Of a DNA stretch of 64,000 nt, positions 36,560-47,744 are shown piece after piece (position 1 is the stretch's first letter; the number at the start of each line of letters is the position of its first letter). This DNA is from Ceriagrion tenellum (taxonomy: Eukaryota; Arthropoda; Insecta; Odonata; Coenagrionidae). Below the pieces are notes generated by a model. That model had not been told where the DNA came from. It worked only from the letters and a program-made list of their open reading frames with translations, and did not search any database. A program made the translations under genes and the position numbers. The stretch covers positions 56,267,136-56,331,135 of the forward strand of contig OY720632.1 in assembly GCA_963169105.1 (NCBI GenBank), read 5' to 3'.

Positions 36560-38510
36560 TCGCAACATTTTGTCAATTACCTACTTACATACTCCTGTGG
36601 CCACACAAGCCCAAGGTGGTTTTTGGCCTCGCTAACGATTCTCCTCCAATCTTGTCTATCTTCAGCAGTCTCCATCCCTGCTCCTGGTCTTCTCAGGTCC
36701 TTTCCCACCTGCTCTCCCCATCTGAGTCTTGGTTCTCCCGTCAAGTTTAGCATTCCAGACTTGTTTAACCATCTTGTTATTGTCGAAGGGACATGGCCCA
36801 GCCATCCTAAACGTTTGCTTTTTATAATGGCTATTATATCAGGATCAGTAATACTTTTTCTCAGTTCTCTGTTATTTCTTATCCTCTAGCCCTCTATTTC
36901 ACCAATAGGTCCAAAAAATCATCCTTAGAATTATATTTTCTAAAGTTATTGATTTTTCTTGCTGAGGGTCATACTAAGATCCGTAGAGGTCCTTGTTAGG
37001 GACCATGCGTAGATCCGTAGAGTATTATAGGTTGCAACAGGGTCTTATAGATCCTTATTTTTGTTTTTTTTTGCTTAGCAATTTGCTACTAAGTATTTTT
37101 TTAGGCTCCAATAACACCTATCAGCCGATTTTAGTCTATTTTGAATTTATATCCCTTCTCTGTTCTTGTTAAGTATCATGGCCCCTGAGTATTTAAATTC
37201 CTTGGTTAGTTCAAAATTATAGTTAATTACTTTTAATGGTGGTTATTCATTTTCGGCTCCTCTACTTATTTTCATATAATTATTTTTATCTTCATTAACC
37301 ATGAGGCCTACTTAACTGGCTTCTATTAATAGTTAATCTGGTAATAGATAAAATCTGGTAAAAGATAGCCTCCTCCTGGAGTATCTTTTACCCTTATTAA
37401 GCTTCCTCCATGGCTAAGTTAAAAAGTACTGGGGATAATCCATCTTCCTGCCTAATCTCTGTTTTAAATTCAAAACTTTCTGTGTGCTCTCTCTCTCTGC
37501 TCTCACTTTACCCTTGGATCCTTCTACTCACATTCTAATCCAGTTCATTAATTTTCTTTGTATATTGTATTTTCGTAACTGGGTCCACATTTTCTGTATG
37601 ATAATACAATCATATGCTCTTCTGAAATTCACGAACAGAATGCTAGTGTTGTTGTCAAACTTCCAATATTTACTTATCGAATCTTTTAGAACATGTTTAT
37701 TATTTATGTTAACCTCTCCTTCATAAATTCTGCATGTGTTCCGGTATTATTTCTTCAACATATATCTTCAATCTGTTGAGCAATATTTTTGATAACACTT
37801 TCTAGGAAGTTTCCAAGAGGGAGATGCTTCTGTAATTTTTACAGTCCACACTGTCACCCTTCTTGTGAACTGGTATAATTAATGCTTCCTTTCAATCATT
37901 TTGAATTTTCTTTCGTCTCCAGATTTTTAGGATTTATTTGTGATAATGTGTATAAACACACTCGTCTCCATACTTTAACAACTCCGTAGTAGTTGGTCCT
38001 CACTAGAAGCTTTGTCATTTTTTTAATGATTTCAGGGCTAATGTCACTTCATCTAATGTTGATTCCGGGAAATGCAATTAAATCTGCCAATTAAACTATT
38101 TCAGGAACATCATTTTCATTTCCTTCGTCCATTTCATCACCATTGAAGAGTTTACAAAAGTATTCTTTCCACGCCTTCAAAACAGCAGCTCTTTCTCCCA
38201 CCAAATTTTCTGCTTCATCATTGACCCCAAAAGTTTTCGGTCGATACCTTTTCTTGAAAAATCTTATTGATCTATTTAAGTATTTTGAATTATTTTTCCT
38301 TCTGTCCTCTGCTTTTGTCAGCAGATTCTGGAAGTTTGTCTTTTTTGTTGATCTAAGAAGTCTTGTGACCTCTTTGTTTTGGTTTTCGTAATGATCCCTT
38401 GTTTCTTGTTTCATGAAGTAATAATTTTCTCCTCGCTTCTCATCTTTCATTCACTAGTTTTCTGCAGTGTTCATTTTGGTTCACCATGGTTTATTTTGGC
38501 TTTACCTACC
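36560..38510 (-). mobile_element. LINE ORF2 remnant (linker, RT and C-terminus)
   Basis: Longest LINE piece here, minus strand and broken by many stops and slips. Order: KPWWTK-like end of the endonuclease-RT linker (about 38490), the 119-codon frame 38450-38091 (AEDRRKNNSKYLNRSIRFFK, GVNDEAENLVGERAAVLKAW), RT start ALIIPVHKKGDSVDCKNYRS and RLKIYVEE. The later palm is decayed, followed by MVNEDKNNYM-like and KYLGAMI segments, then IIAIIKSKRLGWLGHVPS and a C-terminus ending HLGLVWPQEYV. This is the RT-to-C-terminus layout of a non-LTR retrotransposon. The N-terminal endonuclease is missing (5' truncation near 38510). Confidence 0.8.
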
Positions 38511-40788
38511 GTACAATGGATTTAATAATTCAGAAACTTTCGCGGGCTCATTAAAATTTCGTCGCAAAGCAACTACTCATTAAGGTTTCATTATAATCTG
38601 ATGAATGGCATTGGAACGCATGAAAGACGAACAAACAAATATTCATTTTTATATAATAGAAGAACGCCCAAGGCGTTAATTTTAAAGTTCTTTTTTGTCT
38701 GACATCAAAAACAAATGTCTAAATTATCAAATAACGCAAACATATGCATGTATGTTATAATTTATTAGCATTGTACTGGGAAATATTTTCCAATGGCTCT
38801 TAGTAGCATTGACATAACGTAGAATCAGATGTAACTTGAAACGACGTTAATCGAGGACTTGGATTACTTCGGGGCATACCTATGCATGAGGAGCGAACTG
38901 CTCGCAGCCATAAAGCTGCTGTCGACGTCTCCTGCTACCCCCGACCCTTGTCCCTTCACCCCTCGTTCGGGTAGTGGATTCAATAAGCGTCGCATCATCT
39001 CCAATGTTCCTCCGTATCCTCTGCTCCTCCCCCTCACGCGTTATCCACTCCGTCGCCGTAGCAATAGTGCCCGCGTGTGTTAACCGCGTGACGATCGATA
39101 ATGGCCCGTCAGCGAACGATATGATGGGCATGCGAGAATAAAGAGAGGCATACGCAACCAGATATTTCGTTGAATTTTGCGCCTACATCTATTCCATCCT
39201 TCCCTAGACCATATACAAGCGTCACCTGTTCGCGGATTGATTTGGTGGAGAGGATATAGCAAACATAATTAATGATGTGAAATAAATTGCGAATGGGCAT
39301 AATAAGTACATTCAATTGTAGCTATGAGTAAATATAAGATTTATGATGAAAAATTTTCTTACACGCACGAAATCATAAAAATTTTAAAATATAAAAATCC
39401 CCTCTCCCACAATTGATCCCTGGATTTACCCCTGCAACCAACTAGTCAAATCAAATATTGCAGAAATTTTTAATGCTGAAGCTCCTCAAAAGTAATGAGA
39501 AACAAAAAAAATGTATTATATTATCGGGCCTAACTTGGTGAAATACAACCTGGGTCCTTCGGTATGGTTTCTTATTAAAGATTAACTTGGTCTGAATTAA
39601 TTAAAAATTATGATATAATATTACCACATGAGTTTATTTTTTGTTACAAAATAATAATAAGTTCAAATGCATTACTCCATAGCCCCAAGGCCAAATCACC
39701 GTCAAGGTATTAGAATGGGTCGTGAACCATCTTCCTCCCCCTTACTCCTACTTCTAATCGACTACTTGAGGAAGAAACGTGACCATTCTTTTGTAAGAGA
39801 GCCTTACAATCCATCTTTATCTTGAAAAGAGAACTCGCTTTGGACTTTTCACACAATTTTATTCTCTACGACCATGGTTTCGACAAAGTTATGTCATTAT
39901 CAAGAGAGAGTTCTCTTTTCATGTACCTCTGTTCCACAAAGTGAAGCCTGAAACTGTAACTTGTGTCCATCTTTATCTATTCAATCCCATCCAAGCCGCT
40001 TGTAAAAAAGAGTCCTCGTGCTGCAGTAAGATGACCTCTCAATGGGAAAAGTGAAATATAGGAATGATTTTTTTCAGGAGTGTGATTCAGAATTGGAAAT
40101 TATGATAAATTGCGAGGAAATAAAGGAAAAACCAAGTTCTCTTTCTCCCCGTACGACCTTGTAAGTAGGGTGTAAGGGTAACTGCAGTGCTAAATGTGAT
40201 GGAATTGTTTTGGGATGAGGTATTAGAGGGAAAATGAAGTAGAAGGAGAAAGATGAAGACCAATGAGAGCAAGAATAATTGTCATGGATGTGGATGGATG
40301 TAACAACAATGGGACGTGTCTTATCAGATCTCGGTGTGGATTTCGAGAAATTTCGTGGGGATATTTAAATTACAGTGGGCCATTTTTGAAGCCCCAGTGT
40401 TGTGAGCTGCACCGCCTCGAGCTCTGAATTACAGCAATATCACTTGAAGAGGAAAGATGCCATACCACGCCCAGTTTCGGAAACGTCCAGTGACGGTTTA
40501 CAAATCTTCTGATAGATGATTTTGATATCGTCGACAGGCACAGAGCGGAGAACGGTGTAGAGGAAATCAGAAAATCGTGTATAAACCTTCCCTTGTACGG
40601 TGCCTCCTTTATTCCTAGCCTAAAGAGATCTATCCCTTATGCGTTCTATGCAATTTTATGTATGGCTTCCGTATTTATTCCTCTCTGCCATGCGGAACGT
40701 GAGTGGCTAATAGCAGTCATTTAATTACATCTTATATGAAAATATGGAAATTACTGTGTAATCAAGAGGTGAGGTAGTGCTTCTCAAA
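38511..40788. other. Non-coding stretch with one GC-rich island
   Basis: A GC-rich island at 38870-39130 carries frames on both strands. On plus a 65-codon frame starts MRSELLAAIKLLSTSPATPD and stops at 39081-39083. No splice architecture or homology makes either strand convincing, so it is left as a possible promoter or CpG island. The remainder is AT-rich with nothing recognised. Confidence 0.4.
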
Positions 40789-40847
40789 TATATTCAGTTT
40801 TTCAGTTTTTTCAGTTCAGATTCAGTTCAGTTCACAATTCAGTTTTT
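40789..40847. repeat. Irregular TTCAG-type simple repeat
   Basis: TTCAG/TTCAGTT units occur seven or more times in about 60 bases, with T-runs between. Low-complexity tract. Confidence 0.8.
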
Positions 40848-41194
40848 TGTCTCGTATAAACTGTTGAAGTGGGCTCAACATGATCCTAAAATTATTTCTG
40901 CATGTGACGCAAATTTCAAAAGAAGTTTATTAAATCTCATTGGAAGTGCTAGATTCCTTTGACAACCTATGTATTTTTGTAGAATTTTATTCTATTTTAA
41001 CCATAAAAGGTTGGGAATAATATTATTTGCCTTGGTATATTTGCCCATTTCTCCTGTTATACTCGGTAGGCTATTATTTTGCCAAATTATGTTCAAACAT
41101 CAAGCATCAATCAGCATCAATCGGGATATTATAATGATGTCGTCTTTATTGAGCGATATTAGGACTGTTACATATACATATAAATCATTTTACG

Positions 41195-41325
41195 TTACAC
41201 AAACAACCATGTCCTGGATGGGGGAAAATCTCCCTAGGCGGGACTCCAACCCGCGACCCTGAGTTAGCAGGCAAGGACTTAACCCTGCCGCCACCGGGGT
41301 TGACGGACAATAGACGGACAGTCGA
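41195..41325 (-). repeat. tRNA-derived SINE, family 1, copy 1
   Basis: Minus strand. A tRNA-like head (about 41323-41237) holds GGTGGCGGCAGGGTTAAG as box A region and GGGTTGGAGTCC as a slightly decayed box B. A body follows with CCAGGACATGGTTGTTTGTG. It aligns with 49300-49442 through head and body. Downstream of the head on plus lie short GACGGACA repeats (41302-41350). Confidence 0.75.
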
Positions 41326-41810
41326 GGACGTGGGGACAGTAAACGGACAGAATAGAGATGAAATCCAAGCATCTCTCGTTTTTGGCATGTCATAGCGTAC
41401 AAGTGAAGTTGATTATACTGTTGTAATGTTGAAAGCCCAGTACATTGACTTTTAGGATAATGCAGACACTCTTGAAGGAAATCTCAATGGATGACAATGT
41501 AAGGCAGGAAAAATTAGGAAGTGGTAAGAAGACAGAGGACATAGGAATTGGTAAGAATTTGAACACGTAAAAATGACTTGAATTTAATCTGCGTGTGCAT
41601 GAGAAGTAGGCTCAATTGGAGACTTATTTTACATTTATTTTTTTTATAAATGTAGGCTTGTGGTAGAATTAATTCGCCTCTAATCATTGTTGATACCCTG
41701 TAAATGTCAGCTGCACTAGAAACGTAAGATATGTATGTTTTATGCATAATAGGTATGTAGCGATTGCTATGTGTGTGTATGTTTATGTGTGGCGCATTAT
41801 CCGCCACAGG

Positions 41811-41818
41811 TATATAAA
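41811..41818 (+). promoter_or_regulatory. TATA box TATATAAA
   Basis: Perfect TATATAAA 110 bases upstream of the ATG at 41921. No convincing initiator was found 25-35 bases downstream, so the start site is undefined. Confidence 0.35.
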
Positions 41819-41920
41819 CACGGTGAGATGCTTAAATCGAATGTGTATCATGTGTTCTCGAGTTAAAACTTCTCAATGTTGTAAACACTTCTGCAACATC
41901 AGGTGACCGATTTAAGCAAC

Positions 41921-42304
41921 ATGCAATGGGATTCAGCCTGTTTTCTTTACCATTTACTGATTGAAAATAAGAAAGGCGAAAGTATTAATTTAGTTTATGG
42001 TATGGCAATGGCAGTACCCGTTTTTTCGCTTGTAATGGATACATTGAGGTCGGAGAAATGTAGTGAAACAGGAAACAAAACGAGGGAGAAATTTTACTCC
42101 TGCTCCAAAGTCCTCGAAGTTTATGCGAAGGAACCTCTTCCAAAGGGAGGTCGAATAGGTGGTTTGAGGAAATGTCTTCTGGGCTGGTTTAGCGATGGGT
42201 TAATGCTGAAACCTGTATCTAATTATCTTCGGGCTTGGCGGGGAGCCAAATTCAACTGGTACGCACCTAAGCGAGCTAGTTTGGCCGAAGTCGTGGCGCA
42301 TTAA
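41921..42304 (+). CDS. Possible single-exon gene, unknown protein
   Basis: ATG at 41921 in the favourable insect context AGCAACATG opens 127 codons to TAA at 42302-42304. The frame is in fact open from a GTG at 41903. A TATATAAA lies 110 bases upstream and AATAAA 113 bases downstream, which together outline a compact intronless unit. The protein starts MQWDSACFLYHLLIENKKG, has one short hydrophobic stretch (YGMAMAVPVFSLV) and a basic C-terminal half (KGGRIGGLRK, YLRAWRGAKFNWYAPKR). No signal peptide or known domain is seen. In AT-rich DNA a frame of this length can occur by chance, so this rests on the coincidence of signals. Confidence 0.25.
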   Translation: MQWDSACFLYHLLIENKKGESINLVYGMAMAVPVFSLVMDTLRSEKCSETGNKTREKFYSCSKVLEVYAKEPLPKGGRIGGLRKCLLGWFSDGLMLKPVSNYLRAWRGAKFNWYAPKRASLAEVVAH

Positions 42305-42416
42305 TATTTCACTCCGTGAATCACGAATGTGGTTGAACAATTTTGTGTGCGGGAGACTAGGATGGTCACTATTCCTGCCGTCTTAAGCCTATTAATTAGA
42401 AATTCATGTGTAACGT

Positions 42417-42422
42417 AATAAA
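42417..42422 (+). terminator. Polyadenylation signal AATAAA
   Basis: First AATAAA downstream of the ORF ending at 42304. Weak evidence alone. Confidence 0.25.
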
Positions 42423-43110
42423 ATTTCTACTCCATTTTTTTGACTTGCGGGCTACCCTTCGTTTCAGTTTTGAATCATATTTATGTGTTGAGTAATGTCC
42501 GTTTCCTAGTAATAAACTTATTGACGTCTGTATTTTGCCTTTCATGCGAACATTTAAGTAAATGTTGATATAAATAAAAGATATTTAAATGAATATAGAA
42601 AATGGTAAACATTCTTCCCCTAAAAAGTAAACGTCATCTTTTTGGGTTTTCTGCTACAGCTCATGTCAACTCTTTCCCTAAAACACTAGTAGTTTGACTC
42701 ACGTCTTGCTGTACATCTTATTATCCATTAATGTCTTATATGTCTTACCTTGGGGATTACTCTCCGGGACTTTTTTTAATTGTGCCGATAATTTTAGCAT
42801 TTTCACGTTTCTCGTTACTGTTTAGCCTCAAAGTTTTAGCTTCTCTATTTTTAACTCTTTAGCTTAAATTAGCCGAGGAGCCATGAAAGGCCAAAAGACA
42901 AATGGCCTAATTCCGGCTCTCTTAGCCATTCATTTGGCTTGTAAATCACTTGGCTGTGGTTGTTTTGTGGAGTTATTGCCATACTGTTATTGGCAGTAAG
43001 GCCCCTATAACTTCGGTGTGAATCGTTAATTTAGGTATTTTGACAGATATTTACTATTCGTCCGACCAGCGGCAGTATTACCTTCTCTTCCTCGTCCTCC
43101 TCTCACCTAG

Positions 43111-43272
43111 ACTTCCCCTCTGATCGTGTCCCAACATGCACGCCGAGGAACTGGCTCTATCGCCTCGTGACCTGCGCGAGGACAGCACTCCATGGCTCTC
43201 TCTCTCTATCCCTGGCGACCGAAAGGATCTCTCTGCTGCTCTCATCAAACAACCTCTGTTTAAGAACGCACC
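43111..43272 (+). CDS. Candidate exon with start codon, unidentified gene
   Basis: A strong acceptor (pyrimidine run ending CTCACCTAG at 43110) is followed by a 25-base leader and ATG at 43136 in context CCAACATG. It then has 45 full codons with strongly coding-like, GC-rich third positions: MHAEELALSPRDLREDSTPW, LSLSIPGDRKDLSAALIKQP, LFKNA. A donor ACC|GTAAGA at 43272 ends it in phase 2; if unspliced the frame stops at 43274-43276. Acidic N-terminus, no signal peptide, no family recognised. The start codon in an exon behind a 5' UTR intron is a common animal layout. Confidence 0.4.
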
Positions 43273-43929
43273 GTAAGAGTATCACGGTATTCCGCCGAAG
43301 GGCATGTTGTAATATCGTTTTTAATACATATATACTCCATTGTGGGAGAAGTTATCCACTTCAAAGGCTGAGTCCGTCTTTATTTAATATTTGTTGACCT
43401 TCATTTTCGTCATTCTAGCCTTAGTTTATTCGGTACACAAAATTAGGTATTTTCCAAAATTTTAATTGTAAGAATACGGATCTTAATACGTTACTTTCAG
43501 TCTTCCATCCTGAAGGATTGAAAATATTTTTGCAATTCAGTCAATATTTACTGAGATATTTATTATAAATGGTAGGAATTTCATATTTTTTCACGTGAAA
43601 GCGAAACGAAAGCTGATTGGTGTGCCGTCAGCGAGCCTGTGCGAGAGTCGAAAGCCAAGAGAGCACGGGTGGAATAACTGACGAGACCGTGTGTTAAGAA
43701 GATATTTTAATGTAGTCGGACTACCAATCATCAACATATGCATGAAATTTGTCAAGTCTTCCGGTACCAATATTGAATTCATTTGCATAAATGCACTTAA
43801 AAAGATTTATTACTCATGTGTAATCACAATATTTGTCATAACTGGGTACATACATTAAAATGGTCTTCACAACAGTAGAAATATGTTTTGCTGCTAAAGA
43901 TATTCCGGCGTGCCGCTCGAAAACATAGT

Positions 43930-44053
43930 TTCTTTGAATGATCTCAGGTTCTCCCGGCGTATCTGGTGGATAAATGTTTCTCGGGTGTTCCACCGGATAA
44001 GTAGATCAATAAGTGACGTTTCGGAGAACGACTTGTTTGTTCTCCATCTTCAG
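43930..44053 (-). mobile_element. PLE 3' tail without coding region
   Basis: The minus strand carries a hammerhead motif followed by CCGGTGGAACACCCGAGAAA and TACGCCGGGAGAA. This is the same tail as the PLE at 13752-13860 (CCCGAGAAA ... ACCGGGAAAA). No GIY-YIG or RT similarity adjoins it, so it is either an extremely 5'-truncated insertion starting near the ribozyme core or a solo PLE terminal repeat. Ends are approximate. Confidence 0.65.
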
Positions 44054-44056
44054 GGG
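44000..44056 (-). ncRNA. Hammerhead ribozyme motif in an isolated PLE tail
   Basis: Minus strand: core CTGAAGA (44047-44053), one unpaired U, helix II GGAGAAC (44039-44045) with GTTCTCC (44023-44029), seven perfect pairs, loop AAACAAGTC; GAAA (44019-44022) and CGTC (44015-44018), predicted cleavage after 44015. The catalytic core is intact, but the sequence before CTGAAGA does not pair with that after GTC, so helix I seems lost by truncation and self-cleavage is doubtful. Confidence 0.55.
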
Positions 44057-45670
44057 TTCTGAAAAACTCAGAACTCAGAACCTAGTACAAGTTATACCAT
44101 ACATTTAAGCTTAATATAATCAATGGTAAATTCGCATGGGTGATTAATTGATATTATTTTTTCACGGACATAAACCTAGAGATGTCCTCCGCCTTCGCTT
44201 GAAGCGCAGAAATGAAGTAACCTCAAATGGAAGTTCGGGAAAAAGTTTAAGCCTTAAGGGTTCAAAAAGAAGATAGATGGATGTTGGAAATTGTTTTAGA
44301 GCAAGGTTTTAGGACAGCTTCCACCCTAGGTCGATTCCGAGTCTGTATCTAGTGTATATGGATGTAAAGAAACAATGTTGACATGAGTTCAGATGTTGCT
44401 CTTTTTTCGTCTCCGTTAAATCTTCGTGATGATGGACAGCGGGTTTAGAGGGCGACCGTAGTGTATGTACGAGTTAATTAATGGCGTCCCTAACGCGAAG
44501 GGGTGGAGATCATTTCATTCGCTTCACCGATTCTTTTCATCGGAGTATAATGTGTGGAAAGGGAATGACTCTCAGTCGTCACAATGTTTTACATCTCGCT
44601 TGGGCGATAACAAGATTTGAGCTTGGTCACGAAGGAGAAATAGATCCACATGCTAAGATCTTCTGTGGTACATACCATTGAACCACAAATAAGATGCTTT
44701 GCCTCTAAACAAACATTACTCTGATGATGTTAATCAACTGTCATCGGCATGGCGCATGCTTTAAGATACATGGTGCCAATTGTCACATTTCCAAGTTTTG
44801 CCTGGGAGCTTTGATGTTATTAAAATATCTTGATATGGATGTTTGCTATTTGAAAAGTTTTCATCTTTGACTGATATATGAAATATCATCTTGTTGTTTG
44901 ATTTCATCATAACCCGTTGAGAAATTTGGAGCTTTTTAAAAGTTAGTAGGAAATTAATACATGATCGAGAAATATTTTGCCTTTCATTTGGTTGGGAGAA
45001 TTTGGCTGGATTTATACAGTAGAATGAAGATAATCCGTCTTTAGTCTTCTTTTTAGATGGAACCGCAAAATTTTGGAGGGAATTAGATGGTATAATTTCC
45101 TTTGCACAGCCAACTTTATATCGAATTTCAATTAGAATCTCTCCAATATTACATTCATTGCTATTGTAATAGTTTCTGACAAATATGAAGATTTCACGAG
45201 GTTAACAATTGAAAACAGCGTATTTAATTTATATTTCGTCATTTTTTTAAATACCGTAGGCCAAAAAATTTTGAAATGAACAAAAAATATTATTTTTGTT
45301 TTATTTCCGCTCCAGCCAAATTTAGTGAGTTTCTGCCGACAAACAGATGATTTTATGTGAAATATGGCCCAAGAATTTTTTTGCGTACTTAAGACTTATG
45401 AAAATGTGGACTGAGTTGCCCCCTTTAACTCTCGCTGCGTCATCGGCGGCCAATTAGGTTGGAGCTTTTTTCTGAATTACAGTTACTTAACTTCATTTTT
45501 ATGTTGTTCATCCTACATTGAATTTTACGGTTTTACACAGGTAAAATTCTAAAAGTAATATTACTCATCATTATTTAGGTTGATTTTTATTTCCTTAGAA
45601 ATATAAAAAGTAAGCAGTTACTCAGCAGAGAATCTAGGACACCGTTTTCGAAAACTGTTAACAATTGGGG
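44057..45670. other. AT-rich non-coding stretch
   Basis: No gene recognised. A 66-codon frame from ATG at 44481 (MASLTRRGGDHFIRF...) is mildly protein-like but has weak start context, no splice sites and no homology, so it is not called. Confidence 0.4.
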
Positions 45671-46170
45671 CTGACACACTCGTCAGGTGTTTCGAGTCAC
45701 CCCGCTGGCTAAAAACCTACCTCTCGGTCGGAAGCTCTCGCTTATCACCGGGAAGGGTAAGCAGTGGGAAGGAAGGGAAAAGGATGGGAAGAGTTAGCGA
45801 AGTACAACCTCTACGAGGCCGACACCATGAAGTGAATTGCCGTCAAAAGGACGACAACGGGCCCCCGCCTCCCCCTAGTCCTCGTAGCTGTTGGGTTCCC
45901 CCAACAACGTTCCCCGACGAGTCCCTGCCAGTCTCGCTTACGCGAAAACTTACCACACATCTAATGAGAACCGGCGAAGCCCTTGCCCAAGTTCTTGTGA
46001 TAGGGTGTCCGCCGACTCCCTTTATGGGTAGAAGTCGTGTGGTCTGCCGGAGTATGTCATCGATTCGGGGACCCGCCAGACCAATGATGGTCAAATCGGA
46101 CCAATTATGGTCAAGATGTGGGTCCCGTCACCTCAATACTCCCCGTCTATCCATCTGACACACTCGTCAG
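45671..46170. repeat. GC-rich unit bounded by identical 16-bp direct repeats
   Basis: CTGACACACTCGTCAG occurs at 45671-45686 and, identically, at 46155-46170, enclosing 468 bp that are clearly GC-richer than the flanks. The 16-mer is itself near-palindromic (CTGAC...GTCAG). Inside, frames are open on both strands (45784-46158 +, 45843-46094 -) without recognisable domains. The repeats fit either a 16-bp target-site duplication of a non-autonomous retroposon or the junctions of a satellite-like unit. No poly(A), tRNA-like head or terminal inverted repeat was found. Confidence 0.65.
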
Positions 46171-47639
46171 TCACCTTTAGAGACAAATCGTCACCTGATT
46201 ATCATTTTAGCGGGCTTTGTGAAATACATCGTTCGTTATACACAGCAATAGACGCTGCGTAGGTGCGCGTTCAAAATGTATCATTTACTCGAAAAATATG
46301 AAGGGATTTTTTCTTCAATTAATTGAGTAGCTAAATTTAACAACCTAGTGGCTTTTACAGCCGGAAATTCAGGCTGCACGGGGCCGTAGGATGGACAGAA
46401 TAAATACTAAAGAATGGAGGAAGGGCCCAGTTATGACACGGTTTGATTTTAGGGAAGGGAGTAGGGTGGAAACGCTATTCGTTAGCTGATCTATAGTTAA
46501 TCTATGGCACTATAGGTTTGAAGACGTGATTTGAGCCTAAATCTTTCAATATTTCATCAGGAGAGTATTTATGTGTGGAGCGAGAACCAAATAAAATGTT
46601 TACATATCTTCCAATTGAAGAGGTTTGCAAACTGGCGAGGAGATGGTTGTTACTCAGTAATAAGTTGATGATTTATTTATGAAGAAATTGAGATGACAGT
46701 CGTTCAATAGTTGGAGGATTTACGACAGATGGCGGTGCTCACGGCGAGAGTTACGTGGAAATCAGTCAAAAATGAGGCGTCGACTAGAGTTGGTATTTGC
46801 AATTGCTCGCAGGCTCTTCCCGGGGCGAGAAGCGATGGAAGGGCGTGGCAAGAATGAACTGGGGTCAGAAGGGAGGTGAAATTGGGGTGAGTTGGTGGGA
46901 AACGAAGGAATTCCAGTAAGGGAATGCGGGAGAAACGGGATGGAGACTAGACGTCTGCTCTCCATCTTCGAGGATACGTGAGGAATGGAAGGAGAAAAGG
47001 AAGAAACATGAGGGGCGATGACTCTCGTCGATTGCTTTGGAAGGACCCACCCCTTGTCTCTCCCGCGTCTGTCATGGCCCCAATCTCATTCCTGTGTTCT
47101 TCCCACTCCGCTTTTCTTGCCTTCATTCCTCCGCTTTTGCCCGCGACCCTCTATTCTTGCGCAATGACTCTGTATATTCGGTGAAAGTTTACCGACAGCT
47201 CGTATCATTATTGAAAATTGATGTGCGAATAATGAATATATTTAAGGTGATAAAAATGCTGAGATTTGATTACGAGATGATGACGGAATCAATATTGCGT
47301 GGCGTTGGTCAGACACCGTTGAACTCTGTAGAGCCCAAGTAACGGACATGGTATTCTGTTTACTATGTTTGGGATCGCTGAACGGCATGACGACTCCTGA
47401 ACCTCCGACTCGTGCTTGCTCGTAGCTGTTGTCACGCTACATGAAATAATACCGTGAAACTCCAGTATCTCCAGTTATATTACAATTATTTAGGTAAATT
47501 TACCCTTCTCGGAAAATCTATTTCGCGGAGTAAATAAAGAACGAAGAAAAGCCGCGCATTTTGCTAAAACTAATATAAGGGAACAGAAAATGTTCCACGA
47601 CTTACGGACGAACTTTGCTGGAAGAGCCATTGGAGACTC
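46171..47639. other. Non-coding stretch
   Basis: No gene recognised. Strongly purine-skewed DNA at 46720-47030 gives pyrimidine-type frames on the minus strand. The 101-codon plus frame (47037-47342) is a composition artefact in its first half. Confidence 0.45.
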
Positions 47640-47659
47640 GGGGGGGGGGGGGGGGGGGG
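47640..47659 (+). repeat. Poly-G run, 20 bases
   Basis: Uninterrupted run of 20 G, able to form a G-quadruplex. It is rare in an AT-rich genome and could mark an assembly or sequencing error-prone site. Confidence 0.9.
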
Positions 47660-47744
47660 TGGTAATATCTCGTCTGAAGTTACTTGAAAATTACGAGAAA
47701 AAGGATCGAGAAGTATTGATGAAGACACGAAGAATTTCCTAGTA

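Noticed and set aside
45784..46158. 124-codon frame in the GC-rich unit
   Set aside because: Open on both strands because of GC content; better explained as part of a repeat unit.
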